DNA of 64,000 nucleotides from Bacteroides intestinalis (GTDB lineage: Bacteria; Bacteroidota; Bacteroidia; Bacteroidales; Bacteroidaceae): the NCBI RefSeq assembly GCF_003464595.1, contig NZ_QRZF01000006.1:186001-250000 (forward strand), in the 5' to 3' direction. This document shows, in pieces, positions 44,652-53,662 of this stretch. A program made the position numbers and the translations under genes. The number at the start of each line of letters is the position of its first letter. The stretch's first letter is position 1. Under the pieces are notes generated by a model, which worked only from the letters and a program-made list of their open reading frames with translations, was not told the DNA's origin and searched no databases.

Positions 44652-47600
44652 ATGCATGTGAAACACAAATTGTTTATGAAATTGTACCTGTTTTTTAGCT
44701 TAATCAGTTGGTCAACAGGTGTCTATGCACAAAATTTTGTAGTTACCGGAAAAGTAACATCCAATGGCGAAAGCGTCATAGGAGCAACTGTGCAAGTGAA
44801 GGGGAAAATAGCTGGTACTATCACTGATATTGATGGTAATTATCGGTTAACATTGGAAAATTCCAAAGAGACTCTCGTTTTTTCATTTATTGGTTATCAG
44901 TCTAAAGAGGTTACGGTTAATGGAAGGAATGTGATTAACGTGGAATTGGAAGAAGATGTCGCTCAATTGGAAGAGGTTGTTGTGGTTGGTTATGGAACGA
45001 TGAGAAAAAAAGATCTCACAGGAGCAATAACTCGTATCTCTACAGAAAATACGACGCAGTCGGTAACTAGTGTAGCTGAAATGCTGCGTGGTACGGTAGC
45101 AGGATTTTCTGCAGGGTTCGGAACTTCTGCCAAAGGGGGTGGTTCTATGTTGATTCGTGGTGAGAAATCCATTAATGCCAGTAATTCTCCTCTGATTGTA
45201 TTGGACGGAGTTATCTTTAATGGCGATTTGGTGGATATCAATCCCAGTGATATTGAAACGATTGATATTTTGAAAGATGGTAGTTCTGCAGCTGTTTACG
45301 GATCACGTGCGGCTTCGGGAGTGGTCGTCATATCAACGAAACAGGGTAATGAAGGAAAGCCTGTCATCAATTTTGATATGAAGATAGGTATGCAGAATTT
45401 GACTCGTAATCAGCGTCCTTTTAATGGGCAGGAATATATGGTTATGAGAAGGGATGAGAAAATCCGGAGTAATCCATCTCGTCCTTTGGGATACTTCCAT
45501 AATCCGGACAATTTGCCACAAGGAGTTGATCTGAATACCTGGTTATCGTATACAGGGGCTTCGGCAGATTCAAATCCGGCAGAGATTTGGCTGAATCGTT
45601 TGGCCTTTTCTACAACAGAAATAGATAATTATCTGGCAGGTAGGGAAACGGATTGGTATGATGCTTCTTTTCAAAACGCTTTGCGTCAGGATTACAATGT
45701 AAGTATCTCTGGAAAGAATGACAGAGTTTCTTACTATTGGTCATTAGGAAGCATTAATAATCAAGGTATTGTAGTAGGAGACCAATATAAGACCATCCGT
45801 TCGCGTTTAAATTTGAAAGTAAATGTTAGAGATTGGCTTCAGGTCGGCTTGCAAGCACATTATGCCACTCGTAATGAAAGTGTAGATGAAGTTGATTGGG
45901 AAGAAGCTATTCAGGCTAGTCCCTGGGGGAGTAAATATGAAGAAGACGGTTCTTTGAAGTTCTATCCTAATGATGATAATATGAGCACGAATCCTTTTGC
46001 AAGCTATGAACAACGTGATCGTTTCAATGTGACTCAGACATTCAATGCTACATTGAATGCAAAGATTACATTGCCATGGGGATTCGTTTATGAAATGAGC
46101 TATTCGGACTATAACAATTGGCAAAAGAATCATTATTTTGATCCATCTACCAGTATGGCTGGTGAAAAGTATAAGGGGCATGCCGTCAGGCGTAATAATA
46201 GTGCTCATTCCTGGATGTTTGATAATATCTTGAGATGGAACCGTACATTCAATAAAATTCATAAGCTTGATTTGACCCTTTTGTTTAATCTTGAAAAAAA
46301 TGAAACTTGGTCTGATAAAGCGGAGAATTCCAATCTTACTCCTTCTGAAGTACTTGGTTGGCATGCTGTTGCAAATGGTACGAATCCGGTTGTAGGGAGT
46401 GATGATACAGTGGATACGGGAAATGCTATGATGGCAAGACTGAACTATAATTTAATGGATCGCTATTTGTTTACTGCTTCTTTCCGGCGTGATGGTTATT
46501 CGGCTTTTGGTTCTAATAATCCATATGCTAATTTTCCTGCATTTGCATTTGGTTGGAGAATGAATGAGGAAAACTTCATGAGAGCGATTTCGTGGATTGA
46601 TAATTTGAAATTTCGTTTATCTTGGGGTATCAATGGAAACCGGAGCATAGGACGTTATGCTGCTTTGGCAAATTTGGATTCGGAGAAATATCTGCATAAC
46701 GGAAGTACAGTTATTGGGATTTATGCCACTCGTCTTCCCAATGAAAACCTGAAATGGGAGAAGACTGAAGCATATAATATAGGCTTTGACTTTGCAATTC
46801 TGGGTAATCGTTTGAATGGAACAGTGGAGGCTTATTATATGTCTACAAAAGATTTGCTGTTAACTCGCTCTTTGCCGGATATTATTGGTTTTTCCGGAGT
46901 AACAACTAATTTGGGAGAAGTTCGTAATAAAGGCTTTGAATTGTCTTTAAATTCAGTTAATATCGATCATAAGAATTTCAGATGGTCTTCTTCTTTCATT
47001 GCTTCTCTTAACCGGAATGAAATTGCCCATTTGTATGGGGAAATGGTAGATGTGCTGGATAAAGATGGAAATGTAATAGGACAGAGAGAAGATGATGATA
47101 TTCAGAATGGATGGTATATTGGACATGCTTTAGATGAAATTTATGATTATAAAATTTTGGGAGTATGGCAAGAGAATGAACGTGAAGAGGCTGCCAAGTA
47201 TGGTAAAGAACCGGGTGATTTTAAGATATGGGATGTAAATAATGACGGAGAATATCTACCGGAAGATGATAAAGTATTTCAAGGACATAAGCGTCCTCGT
47301 TTTTCATTCGGTATTGGTAATACGATGGAGTTCTTTAAATGCGTGGACTTTTCATTCTTTATTCGCTCAGATCTTGGACATAAGTCTTCTAATAGTCATT
47401 ATACTCATCCCACGGATTATTATTATGACCGCGTAAATGCTTATAAATATGATTATTGGACTCCGGAGAATCCTACAAATGAATTTGCACGTTTAGGTTC
47501 GAATACGAAATCTCCGTCATTCAATGTTTATAAAAACCGTTCGTATGTACGTTTACAAGAAGTTTCGTTAGCTTATAGAATACCTAATAAGATATCTTCT

Positions 47601-47738
47601 AAATGGAGCGTCTCCAATGCTCGTGTTTATATAAACATTTCTAATCCTTTATTGATAACAGGATGGAATTATTGGGATCCGGAATCCTTATCTCCGGCAC
47701 CGCGTACGTTTACTTTTGGTATTAATTTCTCATTATAA
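44652..47738 (+). CDS. susC: SusC-like TonB-dependent outer-membrane transporter
   Basis: A 1028-residue SusC homologue. After the signal peptide (cleavage near VYAQ) come a carboxypeptidase-regulatory-like domain (NFVVTGKVTSNGESVIGATV), the plug (LEEVVVVGYGTMRKKDLTGA, PLIVLDGVIF) and a beta-barrel ending FTFGINFSL with a terminal aromatic-type residue pattern. It imports oligosaccharides across the outer membrane together with the SusD partner encoded 10 bases downstream. The glycan ligand cannot be read from sequence; neighbours suggest a uronate-containing polysaccharide. An alternative ATG eight codons in is possible. Confidence 0.96.
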   Translation: MHVKHKLFMKLYLFFSLISWSTGVYAQNFVVTGKVTSNGESVIGATVQVKGKIAGTITDIDGNYRLTLENSKETLVFSFIGYQSKEVTVNGRNVINVELEEDVAQLEEVVVVGYGTMRKKDLTGAITRISTENTTQSVTSVAEMLRGTVAGFSAGFGTSAKGGGSMLIRGEKSINASNSPLIVLDGVIFNGDLVDINPSDIETIDILKDGSSAAVYGSRAASGVVVISTKQGNEGKPVINFDMKIGMQNLTRNQRPFNGQEYMVMRRDEKIRSNPSRPLGYFHNPDNLPQGVDLNTWLSYTGASADSNPAEIWLNRLAFSTTEIDNYLAGRETDWYDASFQNALRQDYNVSISGKNDRVSYYWSLGSINNQGIVVGDQYKTIRSRLNLKVNVRDWLQVGLQAHYATRNESVDEVDWEEAIQASPWGSKYEEDGSLKFYPNDDNMSTNPFASYEQRDRFNVTQTFNATLNAKITLPWGFVYEMSYSDYNNWQKNHYFDPSTSMAGEKYKGHAVRRNNSAHSWMFDNILRWNRTFNKIHKLDLTLLFNLEKNETWSDKAENSNLTPSEVLGWHAVANGTNPVVGSDDTVDTGNAMMARLNYNLMDRYLFTASFRRDGYSAFGSNNPYANFPAFAFGWRMNEENFMRAISWIDNLKFRLSWGINGNRSIGRYAALANLDSEKYLHNGSTVIGIYATRLPNENLKWEKTEAYNIGFDFAILGNRLNGTVEAYYMSTKDLLLTRSLPDIIGFSGVTTNLGEVRNKGFELSLNSVNIDHKNFRWSSSFIASLNRNEIAHLYGEMVDVLDKDGNVIGQREDDDIQNGWYIGHALDEIYDYKILGVWQENEREEAAKYGKEPGDFKIWDVNNDGEYLPEDDKVFQGHKRPRFSFGIGNTMEFFKCVDFSFFIRSDLGHKSSNSHYTHPTDYYYDRVNAYKYDYWTPENPTNEFARLGSNTKSPSFNVYKNRSYVRLQEVSLAYRIPNKISSKWSVSNARVYINISNPLLITGWNYWDPESLSPAPRTFTFGINFSL

Positions 47739-47748
47739 AAGTATAGAT

Positions 47749-49521
47749 ATGAAAACACAAATAATATTAAGGAAGGTACATTATGCATTCTCTGCATTTT
47801 TGTGTACTGCATGTTTGGTTTCTTGTAATGATTGGCTAAAACCGGAACCTTTGTCATTCTATTCTCCTGAAAATACCTATGTGACGAAAGAAGGATTAGA
47901 AGGTGCTTTGGTTTCTTGTCGCGCCATGATACGTCCGGAGTTTATAGGAAATAATTCTTATGCCTGCACAGAATTGATGACTTCTGATGTTGCTGTAGCT
48001 GGCAATATCGTTGCTCAAACTTTAAAAAACTTTGAGATTCAGCTAAAGCCGGGTGCTTATGGAGATTCTCAGATTGGTACTTTCTGGAGTAAAGGCTATA
48101 GTGCTATTCAGAAAGCAAATACAATAATATCTCGTGTACAGGCTGCGGATGAGATTACTGAAAATGATAAAAATACAATTCTGGCTGAAGGGTATTTTCA
48201 TAGGTCTTATTGGTATTATAAACTGGTGAATCAGTTTGGAGATGTACCTTTTATTGATAAAGAAGTCACAACTCCTAAATTAGATTTCTATTCACATACA
48301 CGTAGTAGTATTTTGAGACGTTTACGAGAAGATATGATGTTTGCCACCCGCTATCTGCCGGAGAGTGCTCCTCATGGTGCTGTTTCCAAGGCAGCAGGAA
48401 ATCATCTGCTGGCTAAAATATGTTTGGCATGTTGTGATTTTGACGGAGCTGTCGCTGCTACTACTGCTGTCATAGATCATAGTCAACATAAACTGATGGA
48501 AAAAAGATTTGGGGTCAATATATCGGATGCTCAATATAATATAATAAGTGATCTTTTTAATCGGGAGAATATCAATTCTTCTGAAAATCTGGAAGGCATT
48601 TTTCTGGTTGAGGATAAACAATTGACAGAAGGGGGGACTTCTACCGGGTCTTATCGGATGAGAGATCTTGTTCCTTGCTGGTGGAATGCAAATACCAACA
48701 ATGATCCGGATGGTAAACGTGGCACAATGGATAAAGCGGCAGGACAGCCTCAAATAGGGCAAGTGGGACGTGGTATCGGTAGAATCAGAACGACTAATTA
48801 TTTTAATTATGAAGTTTGGGATTCCAAAGACGATTATCGCCATACAGCTCCTAATTGGTTGAATATGGAGGATATGGTCTATAATAATCCGGCATCTAAA
48901 TATTATGGTCAACCTTTACAAAAAAAGTATTGTGTAGATACTATTTATGCTTGGAGTCCGATGATGCATTACAAGACTTTTGTACCTGAAGATAATAAAC
49001 CTGATACTCCTCAGGGAGGATATACGGATTGGTATGTATTCCGTTTGGCTGAGACTTATTTACTGAGAGCTGAAGCTTATTATTGGAAAGGAAATATGGA
49101 TGCAGCCATGAATGATATTAATAAAATCCGGATGCGTGCTAATGCAGCAGAGTTAACAAACTCTCAGCAAGTAACCATTGAATATATACTGGATGAGCGT
49201 GCTAGAGAATTGTTTTTTGAAGAACCTCGAAAGACGGAATTGACTCGTGTGGCTTTTATCATGGCAGAAAAGGGATTGAATGGGTATTCACTTAGCGATA
49301 TTTCAGAGAAGAATTATTACTATGACCGAATGATGAGATATAATAACTTCTTCCGTGAAAAGATCAATCATAATGGCATCAATATTTATACTATTAAGCC
49401 TTATCATATATTATGGCCTGTACCGGAGAATGCGATTGCTTCTAATTCCAGAGGTCGTATTAATCAGAATTTAGGATATCCGGGAGCCGATCAGAATGTA
49501 CCGGCGCTCGAAGTTGAATAA
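47749..49521 (+). CDS. susD: SusD/RagB-like surface glycan-binding lipoprotein
   Basis: A 590-residue lipoprotein (lipobox LVSC, Cys26, then NDWLKPEPL). It has the SusD/RagB helical TPR-type scaffold; conserved landmarks are FHRSYWYYKLVNQFGDVPFI and RLAETYLLRAEAYYWKGN, then DERARELFFE near the end. It forms the lid on the SusC transporter and binds the target glycan. ATG 47749 is used because it starts the lipoprotein signal; the upstream frame from 47716 overlaps susC. Its end overlaps the open frame of the next gene, with the hydrolase ATG 16 bases after the stop. Confidence 0.95.
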   Translation: MKTQIILRKVHYAFSAFLCTACLVSCNDWLKPEPLSFYSPENTYVTKEGLEGALVSCRAMIRPEFIGNNSYACTELMTSDVAVAGNIVAQTLKNFEIQLKPGAYGDSQIGTFWSKGYSAIQKANTIISRVQAADEITENDKNTILAEGYFHRSYWYYKLVNQFGDVPFIDKEVTTPKLDFYSHTRSSILRRLREDMMFATRYLPESAPHGAVSKAAGNHLLAKICLACCDFDGAVAATTAVIDHSQHKLMEKRFGVNISDAQYNIISDLFNRENINSSENLEGIFLVEDKQLTEGGTSTGSYRMRDLVPCWWNANTNNDPDGKRGTMDKAAGQPQIGQVGRGIGRIRTTNYFNYEVWDSKDDYRHTAPNWLNMEDMVYNNPASKYYGQPLQKKYCVDTIYAWSPMMHYKTFVPEDNKPDTPQGGYTDWYVFRLAETYLLRAEAYYWKGNMDAAMNDINKIRMRANAAELTNSQQVTIEYILDERARELFFEEPRKTELTRVAFIMAEKGLNGYSLSDISEKNYYYDRMMRYNNFFREKINHNGINIYTIKPYHILWPVPENAIASNSRGRINQNLGYPGADQNVPALEVE

Positions 49522-49537
49522 TAAATTATTTAAAACC

Positions 49538-50635
49538 ATGAAGAAAATTTTAGTTCTGTTTTTGTTTTCAGTAGGTTGTAGCTTATATGCTCAGCAGTTT
49601 TCAGCTGACATGAAGAAAGCTGATATTATGAAAGTCTGCGATGCAGTAGCCAAATGGCAGATCAATCATCAAAAAGAGGTGAAACATCATCCCTTGGATT
49701 GGACAAACGGTGCATTATACCGGGGGATGACCGAATGGGGGAAGGTCTCCGGTAATGAGACATGTTATGACTTTGTACGTGAAATTGGTGAGAAATACAA
49801 TTGGAATATGTGGGATCGTGTTTATCATGCAGACGATATCTGTGTGGGACAGGCATTTATTGAAATGTATCGCAAACTGGGAGATAAACGGATGTTGCAG
49901 CCGGTGATGGAGCGGGCATATTATGTGGCAACTCATCCTTCGAAAGCCCCTTTGTTGAAAACGGATGCAGTGGGAACTTTGGAACGCTGGTCTTGGGCGG
50001 ATGCATTGTTCATGGCACCGCCGGTATATGCGGCTCTGTATACAATGACGGGAGATGATGTTTATTTGAATTATATGAATAGTGAATATAAAGAATGTGT
50101 AGATTCATTGTATGATGAAGAATATTCACTTTTTTATAGGGACAATAAGCGAATTCCTATGCGTGAGAAGAACGGAGCCAAACAATTTTGGGGACGTGGT
50201 AACGGTTGGGTATTTGCCGGACTTCCTTTGATTATAGATAATCTCCCAATAGATTGTGACTCGCGTAACTACTATATTCAACTGTTTGTGAAAATGGCTG
50301 AGGCCGTACGTAAAACCCAATGCGAGGGCGGTGACTGGCGCACAAGCTTGCTGGATCCGGATTCTTACGATATGCCTGAAAATAGTTGTTCTGCTTTTAT
50401 GTGCTATGGAATTGCGTGGGGACTCAGAAATGAATACCTGGCAAAACGTACTTATAAGCCTGTGCTTGAAAAAGGCTGGAAGTCACTGGTCAAAGCCGTA
50501 CATACAGACGGTAAGTTGGGATATATACAACCTGTAGGGGCTGCTCCCAAGGCTGCAGGACGTGATGCTACTGATGTATATGGTGTAGGTGCTTTCTTGT
50601 TGGCTGGCAGCGAATTATACAAACTGATTAAGTAA
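49538..50635 (+). CDS. GH105/GH88-like unsaturated uronyl hydrolase
   Basis: A 365-residue exported enzyme (signal to LYAQ). The (alpha/alpha)6 barrel has HADDICVGQ (Asp99, Asp100) and WSWADALFMAPP with Asp155, matching the catalytic Asp of YteR-type GH105 enzymes, and FWGRGNGW in the substrate pocket. GH105/GH88 enzymes hydrate and release 4,5-unsaturated uronic acid left at the non-reducing end by polysaccharide lyases. This implies that a lyase works in the same pathway, and the 661-residue protein upstream is the best candidate here. ATG 49538 starts the signal; it is the last PUL gene, followed by a terminator. Confidence 0.9.
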   Translation: MKKILVLFLFSVGCSLYAQQFSADMKKADIMKVCDAVAKWQINHQKEVKHHPLDWTNGALYRGMTEWGKVSGNETCYDFVREIGEKYNWNMWDRVYHADDICVGQAFIEMYRKLGDKRMLQPVMERAYYVATHPSKAPLLKTDAVGTLERWSWADALFMAPPVYAALYTMTGDDVYLNYMNSEYKECVDSLYDEEYSLFYRDNKRIPMREKNGAKQFWGRGNGWVFAGLPLIIDNLPIDCDSRNYYIQLFVKMAEAVRKTQCEGGDWRTSLLDPDSYDMPENSCSAFMCYGIAWGLRNEYLAKRTYKPVLEKGWKSLVKAVHTDGKLGYIQPVGAAPKAAGRDATDVYGVGAFLLAGSELYKLIK

Positions 50636-50639
50636 CAGA

Positions 50640-50700
50640 ATCCCCCTTCCATACCCATACGTTTCTCTATTAATAGAACTTTATGGATGTGGAAGGGGAT
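50640..50700 (+). terminator. PUL operon terminator
   Basis: ATCCCCCTTCCATACCCAT at 50640-50658 pairs with ATGGATGTGGAAGGGGAT at 50683-50700 with one bulge and two G-U-type mismatches, followed by ATTTTCTTAT. It begins five bases after the hydrolase stop. Confidence 0.75.
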
Positions 50701-50729
50701 ATTTTCTTATGGATTGGCGGAAAATTCTG

Positions 50730-51371
50730 TTATCGTCCGAACTGTATGGCAAAACCTATATTGAAGAACGTAATATTGTTCTTAAACCAGCTGTGATCTA
50801 TTCCGTCATCATAATCATCCGGATTGTAAAGTCGGGCATCAGGATTGGCAAACCAGTCGGCCGTCAGAATGTCGGCACGAAATACTCCGGATATTTTTTT
50901 AGAAATATAGAATTCGTAACCCATGCCGATTGACAGGCCGCAATATCCTCTATTGAAAAGAAATCCTTTCTTGGTGTTTCTCTGGTATGTACGCTCCTCG
51001 TAGTTCATATAACCGATACCGAATGATAGGAAAGCACCTTGATTGCCATTGCTCCATAAGTAACGGTAGGTGATGTTGGGATGTATGTAATGTAAATGCA
51101 TTTTATCCGGAGAATGAGCAATTCTCAGGTAATCATACTGAAGTCCCAAAGCGAAGTTTGGCATGAAGTAATAGCGCCCTTCCGTCGTCAGGTTATATCC
51201 TGCACGATTTCCATTCTTGTTAAAGAAGTCATTACGATTTCCATCTACATACGGCAGGGTCAGTCCGCCACCGAATGATACACTGAAGTCTTGCGGTAAA
51301 CGATCTTGTGCTTGCAAGAGTGAGTTTGTGCAACTCAAGGATACAATAAGGAAAATGATTAATTTTTTCAT
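50730..51371 (-). CDS. Outer-membrane beta-barrel protein
   Basis: A 213-residue protein with a signal peptide (to LLQAQ) and about eight amphipathic strands, such as FALGLQYDYLRIAH and AFLSFGIGYMNYEE, ending in FFNIGFAIQFGR, whose alternating aromatic/hydrophobic pattern suits BAM recognition. This is the porin-like OmpW/OprF-N-type small barrel class common in Bacteroides; no more specific function can be given. It begins 13 bases after the YgiQ stop, so it is probably co-transcribed with it, although no functional link is evident. Confidence 0.78.
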   Translation of the reverse strand: MKKLIIFLIVSLSCTNSLLQAQDRLPQDFSVSFGGGLTLPYVDGNRNDFFNKNGNRAGYNLTTEGRYYFMPNFALGLQYDYLRIAHSPDKMHLHYIHPNITYRYLWSNGNQGAFLSFGIGYMNYEERTYQRNTKKGFLFNRGYCGLSIGMGYEFYISKKISGVFRADILTADWFANPDARLYNPDDYDDGIDHSWFKNNITFFNIGFAIQFGR

Positions 51372-51384
51372 GCCTGATTCGTAT

Positions 51385-53214
51385 TTATCGTTTTACATAT
51401 AGTTTGTCAATCAAATCTTGTCGTCCTATTCGCCTTAGTTCATTGATAATATTCTTTCGCTCTTCCGGCTTATACCAGAAGAAGAACTGACGTTGGGCCA
51501 ACTTTTCCCGTGGAGTTTTGGCACTAAATACAGGTTCCAGAGTATAAGGGTGGAAGCCGGTGTACCATGCTTCGGTGGCCACAGTCATTGGGGTAGGGGT
51601 AAAGTCTTGTACCTGTTCCAGTTGGAAGTCAAGACGTTTGGTAATGACGGCCAGTTCTGCCATATCTTCTTCTCGGCAGCCGGGATGGCTGGAGATAAAG
51701 TAGGGGATAAGCTGTTGCCGCAATCCTTCTTCGCGGTTGATGCGGTCGAATATCTTTTTGAATTCCTGGAACTGACTGAATGAAGGTTTGCGCATGATGC
51801 TCAACACTCGTTCGCTGGTATGCTCCGGAGCTACTTTCAGACGTCCACTGACGTGTCGGGCTATCAACTCACGGGTATATTCAGCAGTGCTTTTATTGGT
51901 TTCCGGATCTTTGCTCCGGTGCAATAATAAGTCATAGCGTACACCACTTCCGATAAATGACTTTTTGATGCCGGGCAGTGCATCCACAGCATGGTAAATA
52001 TCAAGTAATGGGCGATGACTACTGTTCAGATTCGGGCATACTTTGGGATGAATGCATGACGGGCGCTTGCACTTCTTACAAAGAGCTTCATCATTTCCCC
52101 TCATGTGGTACATGTTGGCCGAAGGGCCTCCAAGGTCGCTCAGGTATCCCTTAAAGTCAGGGAGCTCCATTAATGCTTTCACCTCTTTCAAGATGCTTTC
52201 TTTACTACGGCTGACAATGAATTTTCCCTGATGCGCCGAGATGGTACAGAAAGCACAGCCACCGAAACAGCCGCGGTGGATATTAACGGAAAACTTGATC
52301 ATGTCATAAGCCGGAATACGTTTGCCTTTGTATTTGGGATGAGGCAACCGGGTATAGGGTAAGTCGAAGGAGTGGTCAAGTTCTGCTTCCGTCAGCGGAG
52401 GATAAGGCGGATTGACAACGATGGTCAGGTCATCCACTTCCTGTGTGATGCGTGAGGCCGCATATTTATTGCTTTCTTCTTCAATATGGCGGAAGTTGGC
52501 AGCTTGTTTTTTCTTATCTTTCAGGCACTCTTCGTGAGAGTAAAGGCGGATATCTCCTTCTTCCGGCACAAATTCCGCTGTCTTGCAAAGATAGGCTATT
52601 TGTGGGATATCACGTTGCAGGGGCAAGCCGGTATCAGCCTGCTGCTGCATTCTTTTTGCCAGTTCCACAAGTGGCTTTTCTCCCATCCCATAGATCAGTA
52701 AGTCGGCTCCACTATCTACGAGGATGCTTTTGCGTACTTTATCCTGCCAGTAATCGTAGTGCGTCAATCGGCGCATACTTGCCTCAATGCCTCCCAAAAC
52801 AACTGGAATGTCGGGATAGAGTTTCTTCAGGATTTGGGTATAAACGATGGACGGATATTCCGGTCGCATGTCCGGACGGGCATCCGGTGTATAGGCATCA
52901 TCACTACGAAGACGCTTGTTTGCCGTATATTTATTGACCATAGAGTCCATGCAGCCGGCACTGATACCGAAGAATAGGCGGGGACGTCCCAATTTTTTAA
53001 AGTCACGTAAATCGTCTCGCCAATTGGGTTGAGGCACAATCGCTATACGCAAGCCTTCCGCTTCGAGGATGCGTCCCACGACGGCAGCCCCGAAAGAAGG
53101 ATGGTCCACATAAGCATCTCCGCTGAACAAAATAACGTCCAGTTCGTTCCATCCACGCAATTCTACTTCTTTTTTGGTTGTGGGCAACCAATCAGTCAGT
53201 CGATATTCTTTCAT
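51385..53214 (-). CDS. ygiQ: YgiQ family radical SAM protein
   Basis: A 609-residue radical SAM protein. The N-terminal region is cobalamin-binding-like (FSGDAYVDHPSFGAAVVGRIL). The Fe-S motif Cx3Cx2C is at Cys316, Cys320 and Cys323 (HRGCFGGCAFC), after conserved YGMGEKP and PHPKYKG segments. The C-terminal part includes the SHPGCREED block. The family is widespread but its reaction is unknown. The start METHIONINE is supported by the conserved DWLPTTKKE beginning only six residues later. A -7 box (53219-53226) ends four bases upstream of the ATG, so the mRNA may be leaderless. Confidence 0.93.
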   Translation of the reverse strand: MKEYRLTDWLPTTKKEVELRGWNELDVILFSGDAYVDHPSFGAAVVGRILEAEGLRIAIVPQPNWRDDLRDFKKLGRPRLFFGISAGCMDSMVNKYTANKRLRSDDAYTPDARPDMRPEYPSIVYTQILKKLYPDIPVVLGGIEASMRRLTHYDYWQDKVRKSILVDSGADLLIYGMGEKPLVELAKRMQQQADTGLPLQRDIPQIAYLCKTAEFVPEEGDIRLYSHEECLKDKKKQAANFRHIEEESNKYAASRITQEVDDLTIVVNPPYPPLTEAELDHSFDLPYTRLPHPKYKGKRIPAYDMIKFSVNIHRGCFGGCAFCTISAHQGKFIVSRSKESILKEVKALMELPDFKGYLSDLGGPSANMYHMRGNDEALCKKCKRPSCIHPKVCPNLNSSHRPLLDIYHAVDALPGIKKSFIGSGVRYDLLLHRSKDPETNKSTAEYTRELIARHVSGRLKVAPEHTSERVLSIMRKPSFSQFQEFKKIFDRINREEGLRQQLIPYFISSHPGCREEDMAELAVITKRLDFQLEQVQDFTPTPMTVATEAWYTGFHPYTLEPVFSAKTPREKLAQRQFFFWYKPEERKNIINELRRIGRQDLIDKLYVKR

Positions 53215-53218
53215 GCTG

Positions 53219-53226
53219 CAAAGATA
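53219..53226 (-). promoter_or_regulatory. Bacteroides -7 box abutting the ygiQ start
   Basis: TATCTTTG on the minus strand matches TAnnTTTG and ends four bases before the ATG at 53214. With the usual 5-8 base distance, transcription would start at or within the start codon. Confidence 0.55.
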
Positions 53227-53420
53227 CGCATAAAATGAGGTTCAGCCAGAAAATGTGCAATTTTTGCATTCATAATCTATGCTTGTCGTATCTTTCATAT
53301 CTCCGATTTTGCTTTTTAATAGGTCTGTAAGGGATATAGCTTCTTAGGGTAGTATAGATCATAGAAGAACTTAGTACCTTTGCCTGCGAATGTTAATGCG
53401 TTCCACCATGGGGAACATTT

Positions 53421-53484
53421 CGTCCCCTTATAAGGAACATTGCGTCCCTCCATAAGGGGACGCAATGTTCCTTATAAGGGGACG
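53421..53484. repeat. 22-nt-period inverted-repeat array C
   Basis: A perfect 28-base inverted repeat (53421-53448 and 53457-53484) with an 8-base loop. Within it CGTCCC(C) starts at 53421 and 53443, and GGGGACG at 53456 and 53478, again exactly 22 bases apart. GGAACAT recurs at 53412 and 53434, also 22 apart, so the period extends left of the hairpin. The sequence has no similarity to arrays A and B, only the same geometry. Confidence 0.9.
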
Positions 53485-53615
53485 AATAAACTTTCGTTGT
53501 CTTAGTCTTTAGTCCTTACGGAAAAGCGCCTTAGCTTTCACTGGTAACTTGGCAAAGCATGGGATGGGCACAAATAAAAATGCCAAAGAATCGTCTGGTT
53601 TATCCAGATATTTTA

Positions 53616-53623
53616 TATTTTTG
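53616..53623 (+). promoter_or_regulatory. Bacteroides -7 box for the PAS histidine kinase
   Basis: TATTTTTG matches TAnnTTTG. Transcription would start near 53630, upstream of ATG 53663 and downstream of the open-frame start at 53549. Confidence 0.55.
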
Positions 53624-53662
53624 TACGCTAATGGCACAAATCAAAATATAAATCAATCAATT

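Larger units (their letters stand above)
53227..53662. other. Divergent intergenic region ygiQ / histidine kinase
   Basis: 436 bases with array C (53421-53484) and the kinase promoter (53616-53623). A small inverted pair GTTCC/GGAAC flanks 53400-53416. No gene was seen; the plus-strand frame from 53549 is upstream of the promoter and is not used as a start. Confidence 0.6.

Noticed and set aside
53549..53662. N-terminal extension of the PAS kinase
   Set aside because: The -7 box at 53616-53623 lies within it and the extension has no domain; ATG 53663 is used.
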